From Ancistrus triradiatus (lineage: Eukaryota > Chordata > Actinopteri > Siluriformes > Loricariidae): a stretch of 64,000 bases of DNA. Below the pieces are notes generated by a model. The model was not told where the DNA came from, did no database searches, and saw only the letters and a program-made list of their open reading frames with translations. The stretch is from contig JAJAGP010002184.1 in assembly GCA_025084515.1 (NCBI GenBank), positions 1 through 64,000 on the forward strand, in the 5' to 3' direction. Positions within the stretch are counted from its first letter, which is position 1, and each line of letters opens with the position of its first letter. Made by a program: the position numbers and the translations under genes. This document shows positions 1 to 10,090 of this stretch, in pieces.

Positions 1-965
1 ATAGCGGGTTTTCCATCCACCAAGTTTTTGCCAATTTTGAAAATGCACAAAGAAATACCTGAATGGAAAAAGTCTTTAAAAAACCACCCAAACATCGCAA
101 AAAGAGTTTTAAGTTAGGACGAGGTGGAAAAGTTTGAATATCACAAAAAAAAGTGATGAAATAGGGTTTTTCGAATAAACTGTATCGAAGTAAACCATGC
201 ACACTCAGCACATTTCAGCCTTAGACAGGCACTTGCTCGTCCTGTCCGGTGTCTCCGAACTGCAACGAACAGCCTTAAAAAGAGTGTAAATGGCTGTGAA
301 GATTATTTTGCTAAACTTGATCTATTAAGTAAAGACCGAGTTAAATTCCTCAAGTTCTTTTGTTTCGAATGAATGAAAGAATAATTTATTATCCACAATG
401 TGGTGATTTGTCTTTGGACACTCAGTTCATAAAAATACCCAACATACATAATTAATATTAATAGCATTACAACAAATATCAGATACAAATATCATAAACA
501 TGTCACTTAATAATGACCTGAGATTCACAGTCTCTACTGCATTTGCTGAAAAAGGACCTCTTATCGATGTTCCTGGTTGCCCTGGGCATCCTGTCCCACC
601 TGCCAGATGGTAGCTGTCTGAATTGTGAGTTGAGAGGATGTGATGTATCCTGTATTCAGTCTTCAAGTGCCCCCATAAATGCTCGACAGCCTGAGGTCAG
701 CTGACTGTGGAGAAAAGTCCATAACAGTCAAATTGACTCGATTTCTTATGCTGAATGCATGAGCTGTAATTTCAAACATTGCAGTAAACTGAGCTCATCA
801 GTGAAGATGATTCATGCTTTACATACAGAAGGTTTGTGGTCATGGTGTCATTTCGGTCTAATATGGACACGATTTGCTGTGTCTGATGCTCAGGGCATCA
901 CTGTCCTGGTGCTGGAACAGTGACATTTTCCCAGCCCTGTGATGGACTGGAGTCCCATCCATGGC
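1..965. other. AT-rich intergenic DNA, no gene seen
   Basis: No reading frame here resembles a known protein; the open frames are short and AT-driven. The stretch around 930-960 matches the 3' part of a V-SINE-like repeat (phrase 'gatggactggagtcccatcc'). The rest looks unique or too decayed to classify. Confidence 0.5.
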
Positions 966-1162
966 ACATTTACATTTACAGCATTTAGCAGACGCCCTTA
1001 TCCAGAGCGACTTACCACTGATACAGTCTTACAATCCAAGCAGTTGTGGGTTAAGGGTCTTGCTCAAGGACCCAACAGTGGCAGCTTGGCAGAGGTGGTA
1101 TTGGGTATAAGGTATTGGACCTTTTGATCCACAGTCCAATACCTTACCCACTAGGCTACCAC
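966..1162 (-). repeat. tRNA-derived SINE, near full length
   Basis: Read on the minus strand it starts with a tRNA-like head (tagcctagtgggtaaggt) and ends with the teleost tail phrase 'gcgtctgctaaatgctgta'. The same unit occurs near 1.3, 3.2, 3.8, 36.1, 43.8 and 55.3 kb. The head resembles a pol III A box; the B box is worn in this copy. Confidence 0.8.
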
Positions 1163-1303
1163 ATCTACATCCACAGCCATGGCACATTACACTTGTGGCC
1201 TGTGTGTCCTAGAGCAACCCTGACCAGAAAAAAACAAATATTTTGTTATAACTTCCATTTTTCTCTGCTATGATTACTCTTTTGTATTTAATCACTGTGG
1301 AAT

Positions 1304-1440
1304 GTGGTAACCTAAAAGTTAAGGTACTGAACTACAGACCAGAAGTTCCAGGGTTCAAATCCCACCTCTGCCAAGCTGCTACCCTTAACCCACAACTGCT
1401 TGGATTGTAAGACTGTACAAGTTTTAAGTTGCTCTGTGAA
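1304..1440 (+). repeat. tRNA-derived SINE, 3' truncated
   Basis: Plus-strand copy of the same SINE. The B-box phrase 'gggttcaaatcccacctctg' is clear, followed by 'tggattgtaagactgtac'. The copy stops before the 'gcgtctgctaaatg' tail. Confidence 0.75.
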
Positions 1441-1519
1441 AGAGTGTATTGTAATCAGAAGTTCTACAGTAGGTACACTTTAAAGTGTTATGAAGCTTTT
1501 CTGCAGGCATTATTCCAGA

Positions 1520-2136
1520 TAGGGGTGTTTCTAGACTATTTGTCATACTGGGGCAGACCCAGAATGTAGAGGGTACCCCTGTGCTGTACCCCTGTGCTTG
1601 CCAATCAGTCATAGGGGCATAAATGTGCACAAAAATAAGACTGTTAATCACTAAACAGATGAAGTGACTAAACACTAAAGTGGGTGTTACAGATGTTTTA
1701 ATTAATTCAATTCATTTTGCTTATGCTAACGTAACTGCATGTATATGTTCGTTTAATCAATGCATTTTGCTTTAGTGCTCAAATATGAATAAAAAAATAC
1801 TTTTGTTGGGTTATACGGTTATAAGTAGCCAAAGCATATAGATACGAGCTATCATTACCTTGTCTGCAGCGTGGCTACTGTTTATATCTATTAAATATGT
1901 TCCGATGTCCATTACTCCACGATATAAACCGAAAAAAACTGTCTCTGATTGAAAGCGGTAAGATACTGCAAGGCATTGTGGGAAATGTAGTGCCTGTGGT
2001 ATTTCCGTGGCGTGTCCTGTAGTTTTGCTCAGCAATCCAGGATCAAATTGACTTTTTACCGCCGTGATTTTAGTTTGGCACAGAAACATTATACTAGGGC
2101 ACGTGCCCCAATAAAGTGGGTCTGATGACGCCCCTG
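1520..2136. mobile_element. hAT-like non-autonomous DNA transposon, copy 1
   Basis: The ends are short inverted repeats (taggggtgttt at the left; cgcccctg at the right, which reads caggggcg in reverse). They are flanked by an imperfect 8-bp target duplication, attccaga at 1512-1519 and attccaaa at 2137-2144. An 8-bp duplication and a CAGGGGCG-like end are typical of hAT elements. No transposase frame survives. A related copy lies at 37197-37703. Confidence 0.7.
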
Positions 2137-2144
2137 ATTCCAAA

Positions 2145-2678
2145 TCTAACGTTTTGCAATCTTTATCTACATAAAATATCCAAAATATATATTAATTTCC
2201 CCAAAGAAATCAGTGCAAATGTGCCTAATTAAGGGGTTCTGCTTCAAACTGCTCAAAGATCAGTAACAGTTCAGAGACACATGACACAGTTCTACAGCAG
2301 AATGCAAACCAGAATCTCCTCTCCTTTCAGCTTTTCCTTCTTCAGGCACCTTTAATCCCATCGTTTGTACCTTCCCTGACCGCCGGACGTTTAGGCTTTT
2401 TCGTGGCCCGGAGCCCACTTAGACATTGACGGCCTTATTCTAAAGTGGAGGATCTTGGTTAGATGTTGTATTGGACGTGCTCTGGAAAAAATACCAAAAA
2501 AGACAAGATGTGAGTTTCATAATTTTCAACGTCTCATATTTTATCAGGCATGTTAAATCATTCATTACTGGAACCACAAAAAAACTTAAACAGGTGGATG
2601 GAATATTTACCGTTACTGTGGCAAAAGGTCTCTTGGCAAAAGCCACATGTACATGTGTTGTTTTTAGCAGAAGGGCCA
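2145..2678. other. Intergenic DNA without recognisable gene
   Basis: Unique-looking, moderately AT-rich sequence. The overlapping open frames on both strands around 2440-2780 are short, mutually antisense and resemble nothing known. Confidence 0.4.
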
Positions 2679-3131
2679 TATATAAAACTATTTGTCAGTC
2701 TCTTTATTAAGAATGCAACCCAGAAAAAAAGGGAGGGAAAATACAGGAACTGCGTTTATGCAGTAATAAAAAAAAAACCATAAAAAACCATAAGAAAAAA
2801 GCTTCAGTAGGCTACAGTGGTAAGTATTTAGTGTGTCCTCCCCTTACACTTGAGCAATATCAGCATCTGGCAGCTTGATCGGGATGCCAAGTTGACCCTT
2901 TTACAAGAAACCAATTTTTCAGGGAGGTCACACTAAATACTGACTTTTCCCTTCAGATGCCATTTAGTTCTGAAAATTGTGTTTTTTTTCCCCTTAAATG
3001 TTGTGTATAGATTTCCTGTGTTTTCTGTTTGTATCTTAATAAAAAGACTGAGAAATAATTATATATGGTCATTATACAACTGGTAAACCATGAAATCTAA
3101 TGGTGGCCTAAGACTTTTGCACAGTATTGTA
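2679..3131 (+). mobile_element. Tc1-type element remnant (family C)
   Basis: The right end reads 'ggtggcctaagacttttgca' followed by 'cagtattgta', a terminal repeat shared with copies at 25.3-25.75, 32.2-32.35, 52.1 and 55.8-56.1 kb. The left end (cagtctctttattaagaatg) is the inverse of the inner right end but is truncated. No transposase frame remains. Confidence 0.7.
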
Positions 3132-3235
3132 TATTGCAAAAAGAAATTGTGTTCAAGCTTAAAATGATTTTTTTAAATAAATGAATAAGAATACATTAAA
3201 AACCTTTTTACCGAGAGTATGAATCTCTCAACATC

Positions 3236-3387
3236 AGTAAGTACCTGATTATGAACCAGAAGGTCTAGGGTTCAAAACCCACCTCTGCCAAGCTGTCATT
3301 CTTGGGCCTTTGAGCAAGGCCCTTAACTAACAATAGCTTTTACTGTACATTCTAAGTTCGTATCCAGATAAGAGCATATGTAAATGG
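3236..3387 (+). repeat. tRNA-derived SINE, diverged
   Basis: Carries 'agaaggtctagggttcaaaa' (B-box region) and a worn tail 'tccagataagagcatatg'. It is more diverged than the copies at 36.1 and 55.3 kb. Confidence 0.65.
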
Positions 3388-3660
3388 AACCTGGAGCTAA
3401 TCGGACAATTCATGAGAAAGTATAATGCAACATTTGCTTTATAGCGTTTGTTATGGCACTTTATATCCACCTAAGACGAGGCCAAATCCATTTCAGAGCA
3501 CACACACTCACGCCGGAGCAGTTTAGAGACTCTAACTGACCTACAAATGCCAGAGGATTCAATCAACGGATTAAAGTCAAAATCACATTTATTTCCGATG
3601 TGCTTTTTACATTAGGCATTGCTTTACAAATAATTAAACTCCACTTGAGCAAGCCTATGG

Positions 3661-3765
3661 TGACAGCGGAAAGGAAAAACTCTATAAACATATACGGAAG
3701 ACACCCTGGGAGGATGAAGACTCAAAAAGAGACCCAAACCTCCTTGGACGGCTTAGATCTTATAA
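3661..3765 (+). repeat. Short dispersed fish repeat R, fragment
   Basis: Contains the worn core 'gacagcggaaaggaaaaact' and 'ggaggatgaagactcaaaaa'. Fuller copies with the core 'gcgacagtggcaaggaaaaa' are at 32.8, 35.3, 55.4 and 58.0 kb. Its class cannot be decided here. Confidence 0.6.
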
Positions 3766-3797
3766 TGATAAAGTCTTATCATAGACACCATTTGACT

Positions 3798-3957
3798 GTG
3801 GTAGCCAATCAGTTAAGGTACTGGCCTGTGGACCAGAATGTCCAGGGTTCAAATCCCATGTCTGCCAACTGTTGGGTCCTTGAGCAAGACAATTAACCCA
3901 CAGCTAATTGTAAGATTGTATCAGTTGTAAGTTGATCTGGGAATCTGCTAAATGTAA
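3798..3957 (+). repeat. tRNA-derived SINE
   Basis: Plus-strand copy with the 'gtggtagcc' head, B-box phrase 'tccagggttcaaatcccatg' and the tail 'gaatctgctaaatgtaa'. It lies directly after a repeat-R fragment, an arrangement that recurs in reverse order near 55.27-55.61 kb. Confidence 0.7.
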
Positions 3958-5360
3958 TAATATTATACTAAACTAGATCTTTAACAGTTTATGGGCTTTC
4001 TATATTCAAAATATTTGGTTTTCAAACATGTTCTGAGATGCATGCATTAAAATGTGCAGAAAATGCTCACATATTTTCAATAAACCTATCAGTCCTGAAT
4101 TTATTTAAACAAAGCAAAAATGATTTCCGTGCAATAAACCAGTGGAGACACCACACGAATAGCTCTACACAACAACTAATATTAATAACAACGAAACATT
4201 ATTCAAGTAAGCTTTTATCGTGCATTTGATGTAAAAAAAATAAATAAAATGTAGAAATCCTGTAAAAGAGGTGACAACAGATTTTGTAGCCTGAATCCAT
4301 TTGGCATCAACAGGATTGAAAGTAAAAAAAAAAACAATTCCACCGGATGGATGCCATTTGCTTGTTGTAACTACTAAAACTTTCATTTAATTTTCTATAG
4401 GCTTTAAACACTGAATCGAACAACACACACATTTAAGCTAATCATAACGAACACTGGTCAATCTCAGACACCTTTATTCTATTTTTATAAGGTTTCTCCT
4501 GTTACTGTTACTCAGTTCCGTTCCTCTTTATATGAGGACTGAGTTTCAGCACTGAATTAGCACATATAGAAATGTAACCACATGGCCTCCATACTAATAG
4601 CATCAGGACACAACATTCTAATGATTTGCCAAAAATATATTTGTACAATAAACAAATAAAATCGAAAAATAACAAAAAAAAAAACAGGACAATAAGTTGA
4701 GATTGACCTTCTCATGTATAGTTACAATATCATCAAAATACAGGAAAAAAATAAGAAAGACTTACTTTTGATCGTCCCTTGATCTTCAGATGATTCAGAT
4801 TCCTATTGATCATGTGACCTTTGGTATGTTCCCTAATTTTCAGAAGTGGGAGTATGTTAGGGTACCAGGACTGAGTGAAAATTATATTATAATATTATAT
4901 TATTATCCATAAATTATGGATAATGGATTTCTTATGAAAGAATATTTAAGGCATAAATGGGATATGAAGTGACACAACAATGCAAACAAAAGATTTCTGA
5001 GGGATTTTAATCACTATATTTCATTGTAAAGTACAATGTTAGAGACCAGCATTTGTCAGGAATAGCTCACAGATACTATTTTTAGTGTAATATCTAGTTT
5101 ATATTAATGCTTTTTTATTACATCACTCTACAGGACATTTTGCTTAATAATAAAATGTTTTTTTTACAGTAAATTATATTCAATATCTATACATGTAATG
5201 TCCTGGGTACGGAAATGGCAACCATTCGGCTCATCAACTAAACATGTCATTTACAGAGGGGTACCAAAACTTTTGCACAAGTCCACAGACAGAGAGACAG
5301 ACCAGCCCCGCGTGTACAGAATATCTGCCAAATCTTTCCCTCCATACATTCCGTGCTTGT
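3958..5360. other. AT-rich upstream flank of foxe3
   Basis: No gene is visible. The sequence is AT-rich with small palindromic runs (for example 'ttatattataatattatatt' near 4880). A short phrase at 4496-4545 ending in 'ctctttatatgag' resembles 49008-49047, so part of this is repetitive. Distal promoter elements of foxe3 may lie here but none can be named. Confidence 0.4.
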
Positions 5361-5364
5361 CAGT

Positions 5365-5402
5365 GGACAGGGCAGTTCTCCCGTCACAGGACAGGGCAGT
5401 TC
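5365..5402 (+). promoter_or_regulatory. Duplicated 14-mer in the foxe3 promoter
   Basis: The 14-mer ggacagggcagttc occurs exactly twice, at 5365-5378 and 5389-5402, with starts 24 bp apart, ending about 20 bp upstream of the TATA box. An exact close pair just before a TATA box could be a tandem factor site. The binding factor is unknown. Confidence 0.45.
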
Positions 5403-5423
5403 GTGACGCCACTCTGTCCACCT

Positions 5424-5429
5424 TATAAA
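5424..5429 (+). promoter_or_regulatory. TATA box of foxe3
   Basis: TATAAA sits in a GC-balanced context about 190-230 bp before the candidate start codons. Transcription would be expected to start roughly 25-30 bp downstream, near 5455. The call rests on motif and position only. Confidence 0.6.
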
Positions 5430-5652
5430 GTCACACACCTGGCGAAAGCAAACACTCACACACTGACCGGCTGCACACACTTTGAGCAGAGATAGTTCGA
5501 GACAGAGAGTAAAGACTCGCAGGTCTCTAGAGAGCAAAAACGAATTCATTCGTTAATTTAAACGTCTATCCACTTTGTGATCTGCTTTCTCTCCACTCCC
5601 ACTAAACCGTCACTTTATGAATCTGGCAGGTTTTACCTACTTCTCGTGCAGC

Positions 5653-6354
5653 ATGACGCCGGCAGAGTCGCAGCCCTCGAGCCCCGGTCTGGATCCATCC
5701 ATCCCGCCACTAATCCAGCACCAGCCCGGAGCCAAGGACGGCGTCGCTGTGAAACCCGAGCCGCGCGTCGGCAGCCCCCAGGCGGATCTAGAGGAAGGCG
5801 TGCCGGTGGGTCAACCGAGCGGAGGCCGGCGCAGGAAGAGGCCGGTGCAGCGCGGGAAGCCTCCGTACAGCTATATCGCGCTCATTGCCATGGCAATCGC
5901 CAACTCACCGGAGAGGAAGCTGACCTTAGGTGGCATTTACCGCTTCATCACGGAGCGCTTCCCGTTTTACCGGGAGAACTCGCGCAAGTGGCAGAACTCC
6001 ATACGACACAACCTGACGCTCAACGACTGCTTTGTGAAGATCCCCCGCGAGCCCGGCCGGCCCGGGAAGGGCAACTACTGGACCCTGGACCCGGCAGCCG
6101 AAGACATGTTCGATAATGGGAGCTTCTTGCGCCGCCGCAAACGATTTAAGCGCTCTGACGTCAGCACGTACCCTGCTTTCGCCTTCGCACCGAGTCCAGC
6201 CACGCGCCAGTCGTACCCTAACGCCTTGTACCCGAGCGTGTCTTCGGGGTACGGCGGGTCCCCTTTATCGGGCTCACCGCCTCTCCATATCCATTCCTAT
6301 CAGCCGCCTACAGGGTCGCTCACACTCACCATCATGGACAAATCGGATGTTTAG
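5653..6354 (+). CDS. foxe3: Forkhead transcription factor FoxE3 (intact N-terminal two-thirds)
   Basis: A nuclear DNA-binding transcription factor; in vertebrates FOXE3 maintains lens epithelium. The frame gives 233 residues. The forkhead domain runs from about residue 67 to 167, with KPPYSYIALIAMAIA at its start, recognition helix WQNSIRHNLTLNDCF and the basic end RRRKRFKR. The basic run GGRRRKRPVQRGKPPYS before it and the TLGGIYRFITERFPFYR segment are typical of FoxE. VKPE near residue 33 fits a SUMO site. FoxE3 is chosen over FoxE1 because foxd2 follows on the same strand, as FOXE3-FOXD2 do in human. The ATG at 5653 has A at -3; an in-frame ATG at 5617 would add 12 residues (MNLAGFTYFSCS) but has a poor context. 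Single exon. The frame stops at 6354, too short for the family, and related coding sequence continues in other frames (next entry). Confidence 0.88.
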   Translation: MTPAESQPSSPGLDPSIPPLIQHQPGAKDGVAVKPEPRVGSPQADLEEGVPVGQPSGGRRRKRPVQRGKPPYSYIALIAMAIANSPERKLTLGGIYRFITERFPFYRENSRKWQNSIRHNLTLNDCFVKIPREPGRPGKGNYWTLDPAAEDMFDNGSFLRRRKRFKRSDVSTYPAFAFAPSPATRQSYPNALYPSVSSGYGGSPLSGSPPLHIHSYQPPTGSLTLTIMDKSDV

Positions 6355-6777
6355 TATCGACATAAATCAGCAACTCCCCGTGACCTTCCCCGTGCAGCCT
6401 CTCGGGCTCGGCTCCGGAAGACCTGACCTCTTGCAATCGGGGGGCAAACTGTTCAGTATTAGCTAGTCTTCGGAATCCGACCAACTCAACTACCTTCCAG
6501 ACGCAATCGTTAACCACGCGAACATGGCTAGCACGAAATCCTGGCCCCTCACCTCCATGGGACCCGTTACCACCCTCTTCATAGTCCCCTTCGCTTCTGC
6601 TCGACTCCACATCCTGGGTAGTCCAACGGTGGAGCACACCGGTGTACTGCACGGCTAGCAGACACCCCGAGCACTCTGGCCTTCCCGGAACGACTTAACT
6701 CCTATCACAATTCATACCTTGCGCCAAGCAACTTCACCTCCGGACTCATCGCTACGTTGTTGATTCAGATCAACTAA
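6347..6777 (+). pseudogene. foxe3: Out-of-frame C-terminal part of foxe3
   Basis: FoxE-like protein sequence continues past the stop at 6352-6354, but in shifted frames. Frame 2 from 6347 reads MFSIDINQQLP, like the eh1-type repressor motif of FoxE/FoxD proteins though two residues short, and stops at 6464. Frame 3 near 6483 reads NSTTFQTQSLTT. Frame 1 near 6685-6740 reads PERLNSYHNSYLAPSNFTSG, and a further one-base slip near 6747 would give an RYV end as in FoxE C-termini (GLERYL). At least three or four indels are needed within 430 bp, against none in the preceding 700 bp. This is either decay of the gene's end or sequencing/assembly error; the sequence cannot decide. Confidence 0.6.
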
Positions 6778-7245
6778 CACGTAAAAGTAACTAAACTACA
6801 CGGGAAAATTTTCCTGTAACCGAAGCTGGCTTAATGTTTTTAACTGAACCAATGACTTTTGTATATTTTATAATTCTACTTGTCAGTCAAGTAATAATGA
6901 ATAACACGTTTTAATAACATCTTTTAAATTTGTAGGCCTGATTACCTGTTCTTGTAAACCAATTTAGCATCTGATCAGTTTTTAGTATGTCTGTGATCTG
7001 TCTTTGTTCTTTCCTCTCTCCTGTAGTCATAAATCAATTATGGACATTATAAACATGGTTTATATTTTTAAAAAATTCAACCACAAATTGTTGTTTTATG
7101 AGAAGCAGGTTCTATTTCATTCCACATTTCATTTTCCAACCTGAACCCTGCTTGAAGTTTGAATAGTCTCTTTTCCGTTTCTTTCTAGCATACAACTGTA
7201 AATAGTAAATAAATTTTTTTTTACAGTCCTTGTTTTTGCTTTAAT
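6778..7245 (+). other. 3' UTR of foxe3
   Basis: AT-rich sequence after the coding region, ending in a polyA signal AATAAA at 7208-7213. No open frame of note. The length (about 430 bp) is reasonable for a forkhead gene. Confidence 0.55.
7208..7213 (+). terminator. Polyadenylation signal of foxe3
   Basis: AATAAA followed by a T-rich stretch (ttttttttta, then cttgtttttg), the usual layout of a cleavage and polyadenylation site. It is the best signal downstream of the gene. Confidence 0.6.
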
Positions 7246-7565
7246 ATAAGAAGGAGGATTGGGTAGGCAAGAAAGGGAGGGAGGGAGAGGGGGTGAGGAT
7301 TAAAAGAGGCGGGGGAAGAGGGAGTGAGACGGACCGTTGTGTCCGTTTGCTTTTTTTCTTCTTCTTCTTCTCTGCGTCTTCTCCTCCCTCTTCCCCCTCG
7401 TCCCTCCCTTCACTTCCTTCCCCGTTTTTCCCCTCGCCTCCCTTGGTGGCTCACCGTTCGTGCCTCTTCTCCAGTCTGCTTGCCAGTTTCTGCCCCCTTT
7501 CGACTTTTCTCTCCTTTCTGCCTCCCTCTGCCCCTCCCCCCTCCCTCCTCTTTTCCCCCCCCCCG
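7245..7565. repeat. Purine tract switching to pyrimidine tract, with G-quadruplex motif
   Basis: Bases 7245-7340 are almost all purine on the + strand; 7343-7565 are mostly pyrimidine. The purine half holds a G-quadruplex-type run at 7275-7293 (gggagggagggagaggggg). Long open frames here on both strands are products of low complexity, not genes. The tract ends where the left end of a Tc1 element begins. Confidence 0.75.
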
Positions 7566-7574
7566 TCGCTAAAG

Positions 7575-9533
7575 TGATAAGAGAACCCAGTTTCACAAAT
7601 GAGACCAAAATTATAATACTTGGTCATTTTATTGTTGAGAAAATGATCCAGTATTACATATTATGAGTGGCAAAAGTATGTTGAACCTTTAGGATTAGCA
7701 ATTAATTTGAAGGTGAATTAAGAGTCAGGGGTGTTCTCCATCAATGGAATTTGCCAGTCCCAGGTGTGATGGGTTGGCACCCTGTTTTAATTTAAAGAAC
7801 AGGGTCTATCAAAGTCCTTCTCTTCACAACACGTTTTTATGTGTAATGTCTCATGCACCAACAAAGGAGATTTCTGAGGATCTCAGAAAAAGAGTTGTTG
7901 ATGCTCATCAGGCTGAAAGGTTACAAAACTCATCTCTAAAGAAGTTTGTACTCCACCAATGCCCCACATCCAGACATATTGTGTACAAATGGAGGAAATT
8001 CCTTACCATGGTTACCCTCCCCAGGAGTGGTCGACCAACAAAGATCATCCAGAGCCAAGCGTTAAATAGTTTTTAGAGGTACAAAGTACCCCCAGGGTAC
8101 CTTCTAAGCACCTGAAGGCCGCTTCTCACATTGCTATGTTTAATGTTCAATGAGTCCACCATCAGAAGAACACTGAACAACTCCATGGTGGTGCATGGCA
8201 GGGGTTGCAAGGAGAAAGCCACTGCTCTAAAAAAGGGGGGTTTCTTCAGGGATGCCAATCGTGTGGTGGGCCCCCTGTTTTATTTAAAGAACAGGGATCT
8301 ATCAAAGTCTGCTCTTCACAACACATGGTTTGTGGAAGTGTATATTGCAATAACCCAGGAATTTCGAGAAGCTCAGAAAAGTTGTGATGCTCATTAGACT
8401 GGAAAAAGTTACAAAACCTCTCTAAAGAGTTTTGGACTCTTTGGACACCAATCCACAGTCAAAACAGATTGTGTACAAATGGAGGAATGCAAGACCATTG
8501 TACCCTCGCTCCCTCCCCAGGAGTGGTCGCCAAACAAAGATCACTCCAATGCAGGCGTGTAATCGTTTGGTGGGTCACAAAGTACCCCAGTGTAACTTCT
8601 AAAGCAACTGAAGGTCTCTCTCCATTGGCTAATGTTAATGTCATAGTCCACCATCAGAAGAACACTGAACACCAATGGTGTGCATGGGCAGGGTTGCAAA
8701 GGATAAAGTCACTCTCTCCAAAAGACATTGCTGCTCGTCTGCAGTTTGCTAAAGATCTCGGTGGACGGCCAGAAGGCTATTTGGAAGAATGTTTTGTGGA
8801 ACGGATGGACCAAAAATTGAAACTTTTGGTTTCAAAGAAAAGCATTAATGTTTGGAGAAAGAACCCCTGCCATTCCAGCATGTTTTTGCTGCATCTGGGC
8901 CCAGGAGGGCTTGCCATCATTGATGGAACACTCAATTCTTAAATGATATCGAGAATTCTAAAGAAAATGTCAGGACATCCTGTCCATGACTGAATCTCAA
9001 GAGAAGGTGGGGTTCAATGCAGCAAGACAGCGACCCTAAGCACACAAGCCGTTTCCACCAAGAATGGTTACAGAAAGAATAAGTTTCATGTTTTGGGAAT
9101 GGGCCCAGTCCCAAGTCTGACCTTAAATCCAATGGAATGTTGTGCAGGACCTGAAGTAAGCAGCTATGTGAGGAAACCCACTCAACACCCGAGCTGAAGC
9201 TGTTCTTAGGAGGAATGGGCCTAAAATTTCTCCAAGCCGGTGTGCTGACTATCAACAGCTACAGGAAAACTTTTAGCTTGCAGTTATTGCGCACAGGGGG
9301 GTCACACCAGATACTGAAAGCAAAGGGTCCACATACTTTTGCCACTCACTTATATGTAATATTGGATCACTTTCTTCAATAAATCCATGAGCAGTATAAT
9401 ATTTTGTGTCTTGCATTGTTAATAACTGGGTTCTCTTTATCTACTTTAGGACTTGTGTAATGATGATGTTTTAGGTCATTTATGCAGAATACAGCAAATT
9501 CTAAGGGTTAACAATATTTCAAGCACTACTGTA
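7575..9533 (+). mobile_element. Tc1-type transposon, dead, with internal duplication
   Basis: Left and right inverted repeats match over more than 100 bp (left 'agagaacccagtttcacaaa'; right, inverse of 'aataactgggttctctttat'), and the right end runs out to 'tttcaagcactactgtata'. The left end is cut by the pyrimidine tract. Inside, decayed transposase pieces show the helix-turn-helix part (frames from about 7744) and later parts (8469-8942) with many stops. About 490 bp from the 5' half is present twice (from 7781 and from 8274), so it is not one simple copy. Confidence 0.85.
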
Positions 9534-9804
9534 TATTTCCCAATAAATAGTATTCAATTATTAAACAGAGACTTCAATAAGAGATACATAATGATTTCAT
9601 TTGAACTACAACGTTCAAAATGTTTATCGTACAAAGTTACACGTGATCAGTGGAGCCACTTTATAACTGTAAAAGGAAAAACTGCTTTTCATTTTTATTG
9701 TTTCTATAAATCGTTCCATCTTCTGCTTCCAATTCTGCTGCAGGTGGCCACCATATTGGTCCAGGCAAGACTGGGCTGTAAACAAACAACTGGAGCAATA
9801 AGGT

Positions 9805-10090
9805 AGATGTATCTAATAGGGTGCACAGTGAGTGAACATTTTGTTTATAAACTCCAGCAGCACTGCTGTGTCTGATCCAATCATACCAGCACAGCACACA
9901 CTAACACACCACCACCACATCAGTGTCAGCGCAGTGCTGGGAATGATCCACCACCCAAACAGTACCTGATCTGTGCTGGTCCTGTGGGGGTCCTGACCAT
10001 TAGGGAACAGAGTAAAGGGGGCCAACAAAGGATGTAGAGAAACAGATAGACTTCAGTCTGTAATTACAGAACTACAAAGTGCAGTGAGCA
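9805..10090. repeat. Teleost dispersed repeat with 'ctccagcagcactgctgtgt'
   Basis: Phrases such as 'gctgtgtctgatccaatcat' and 'gtcctgtgggggtcctgacc' belong to a dispersed fish repeat, probably a non-autonomous DNA element. A weaker partial match lies near 47930-48010. No coding capacity. Confidence 0.6.

Noticed and set aside
5577..6116. 179-codon frame overlapping the start of foxe3
   Set aside because: Shifted-frame shadow of foxe3; it has no forkhead residues and no known family pattern.
7293..7666. Several frames of about 100 codons rich in S/P/F or R/G/E
   Set aside because: Products of the purine/pyrimidine tract, present on both strands at once.
7575..9533. Active Tc1 transposon
   Set aside because: The transposase frame has many stops and shifts, an internal duplication and a truncated left end.
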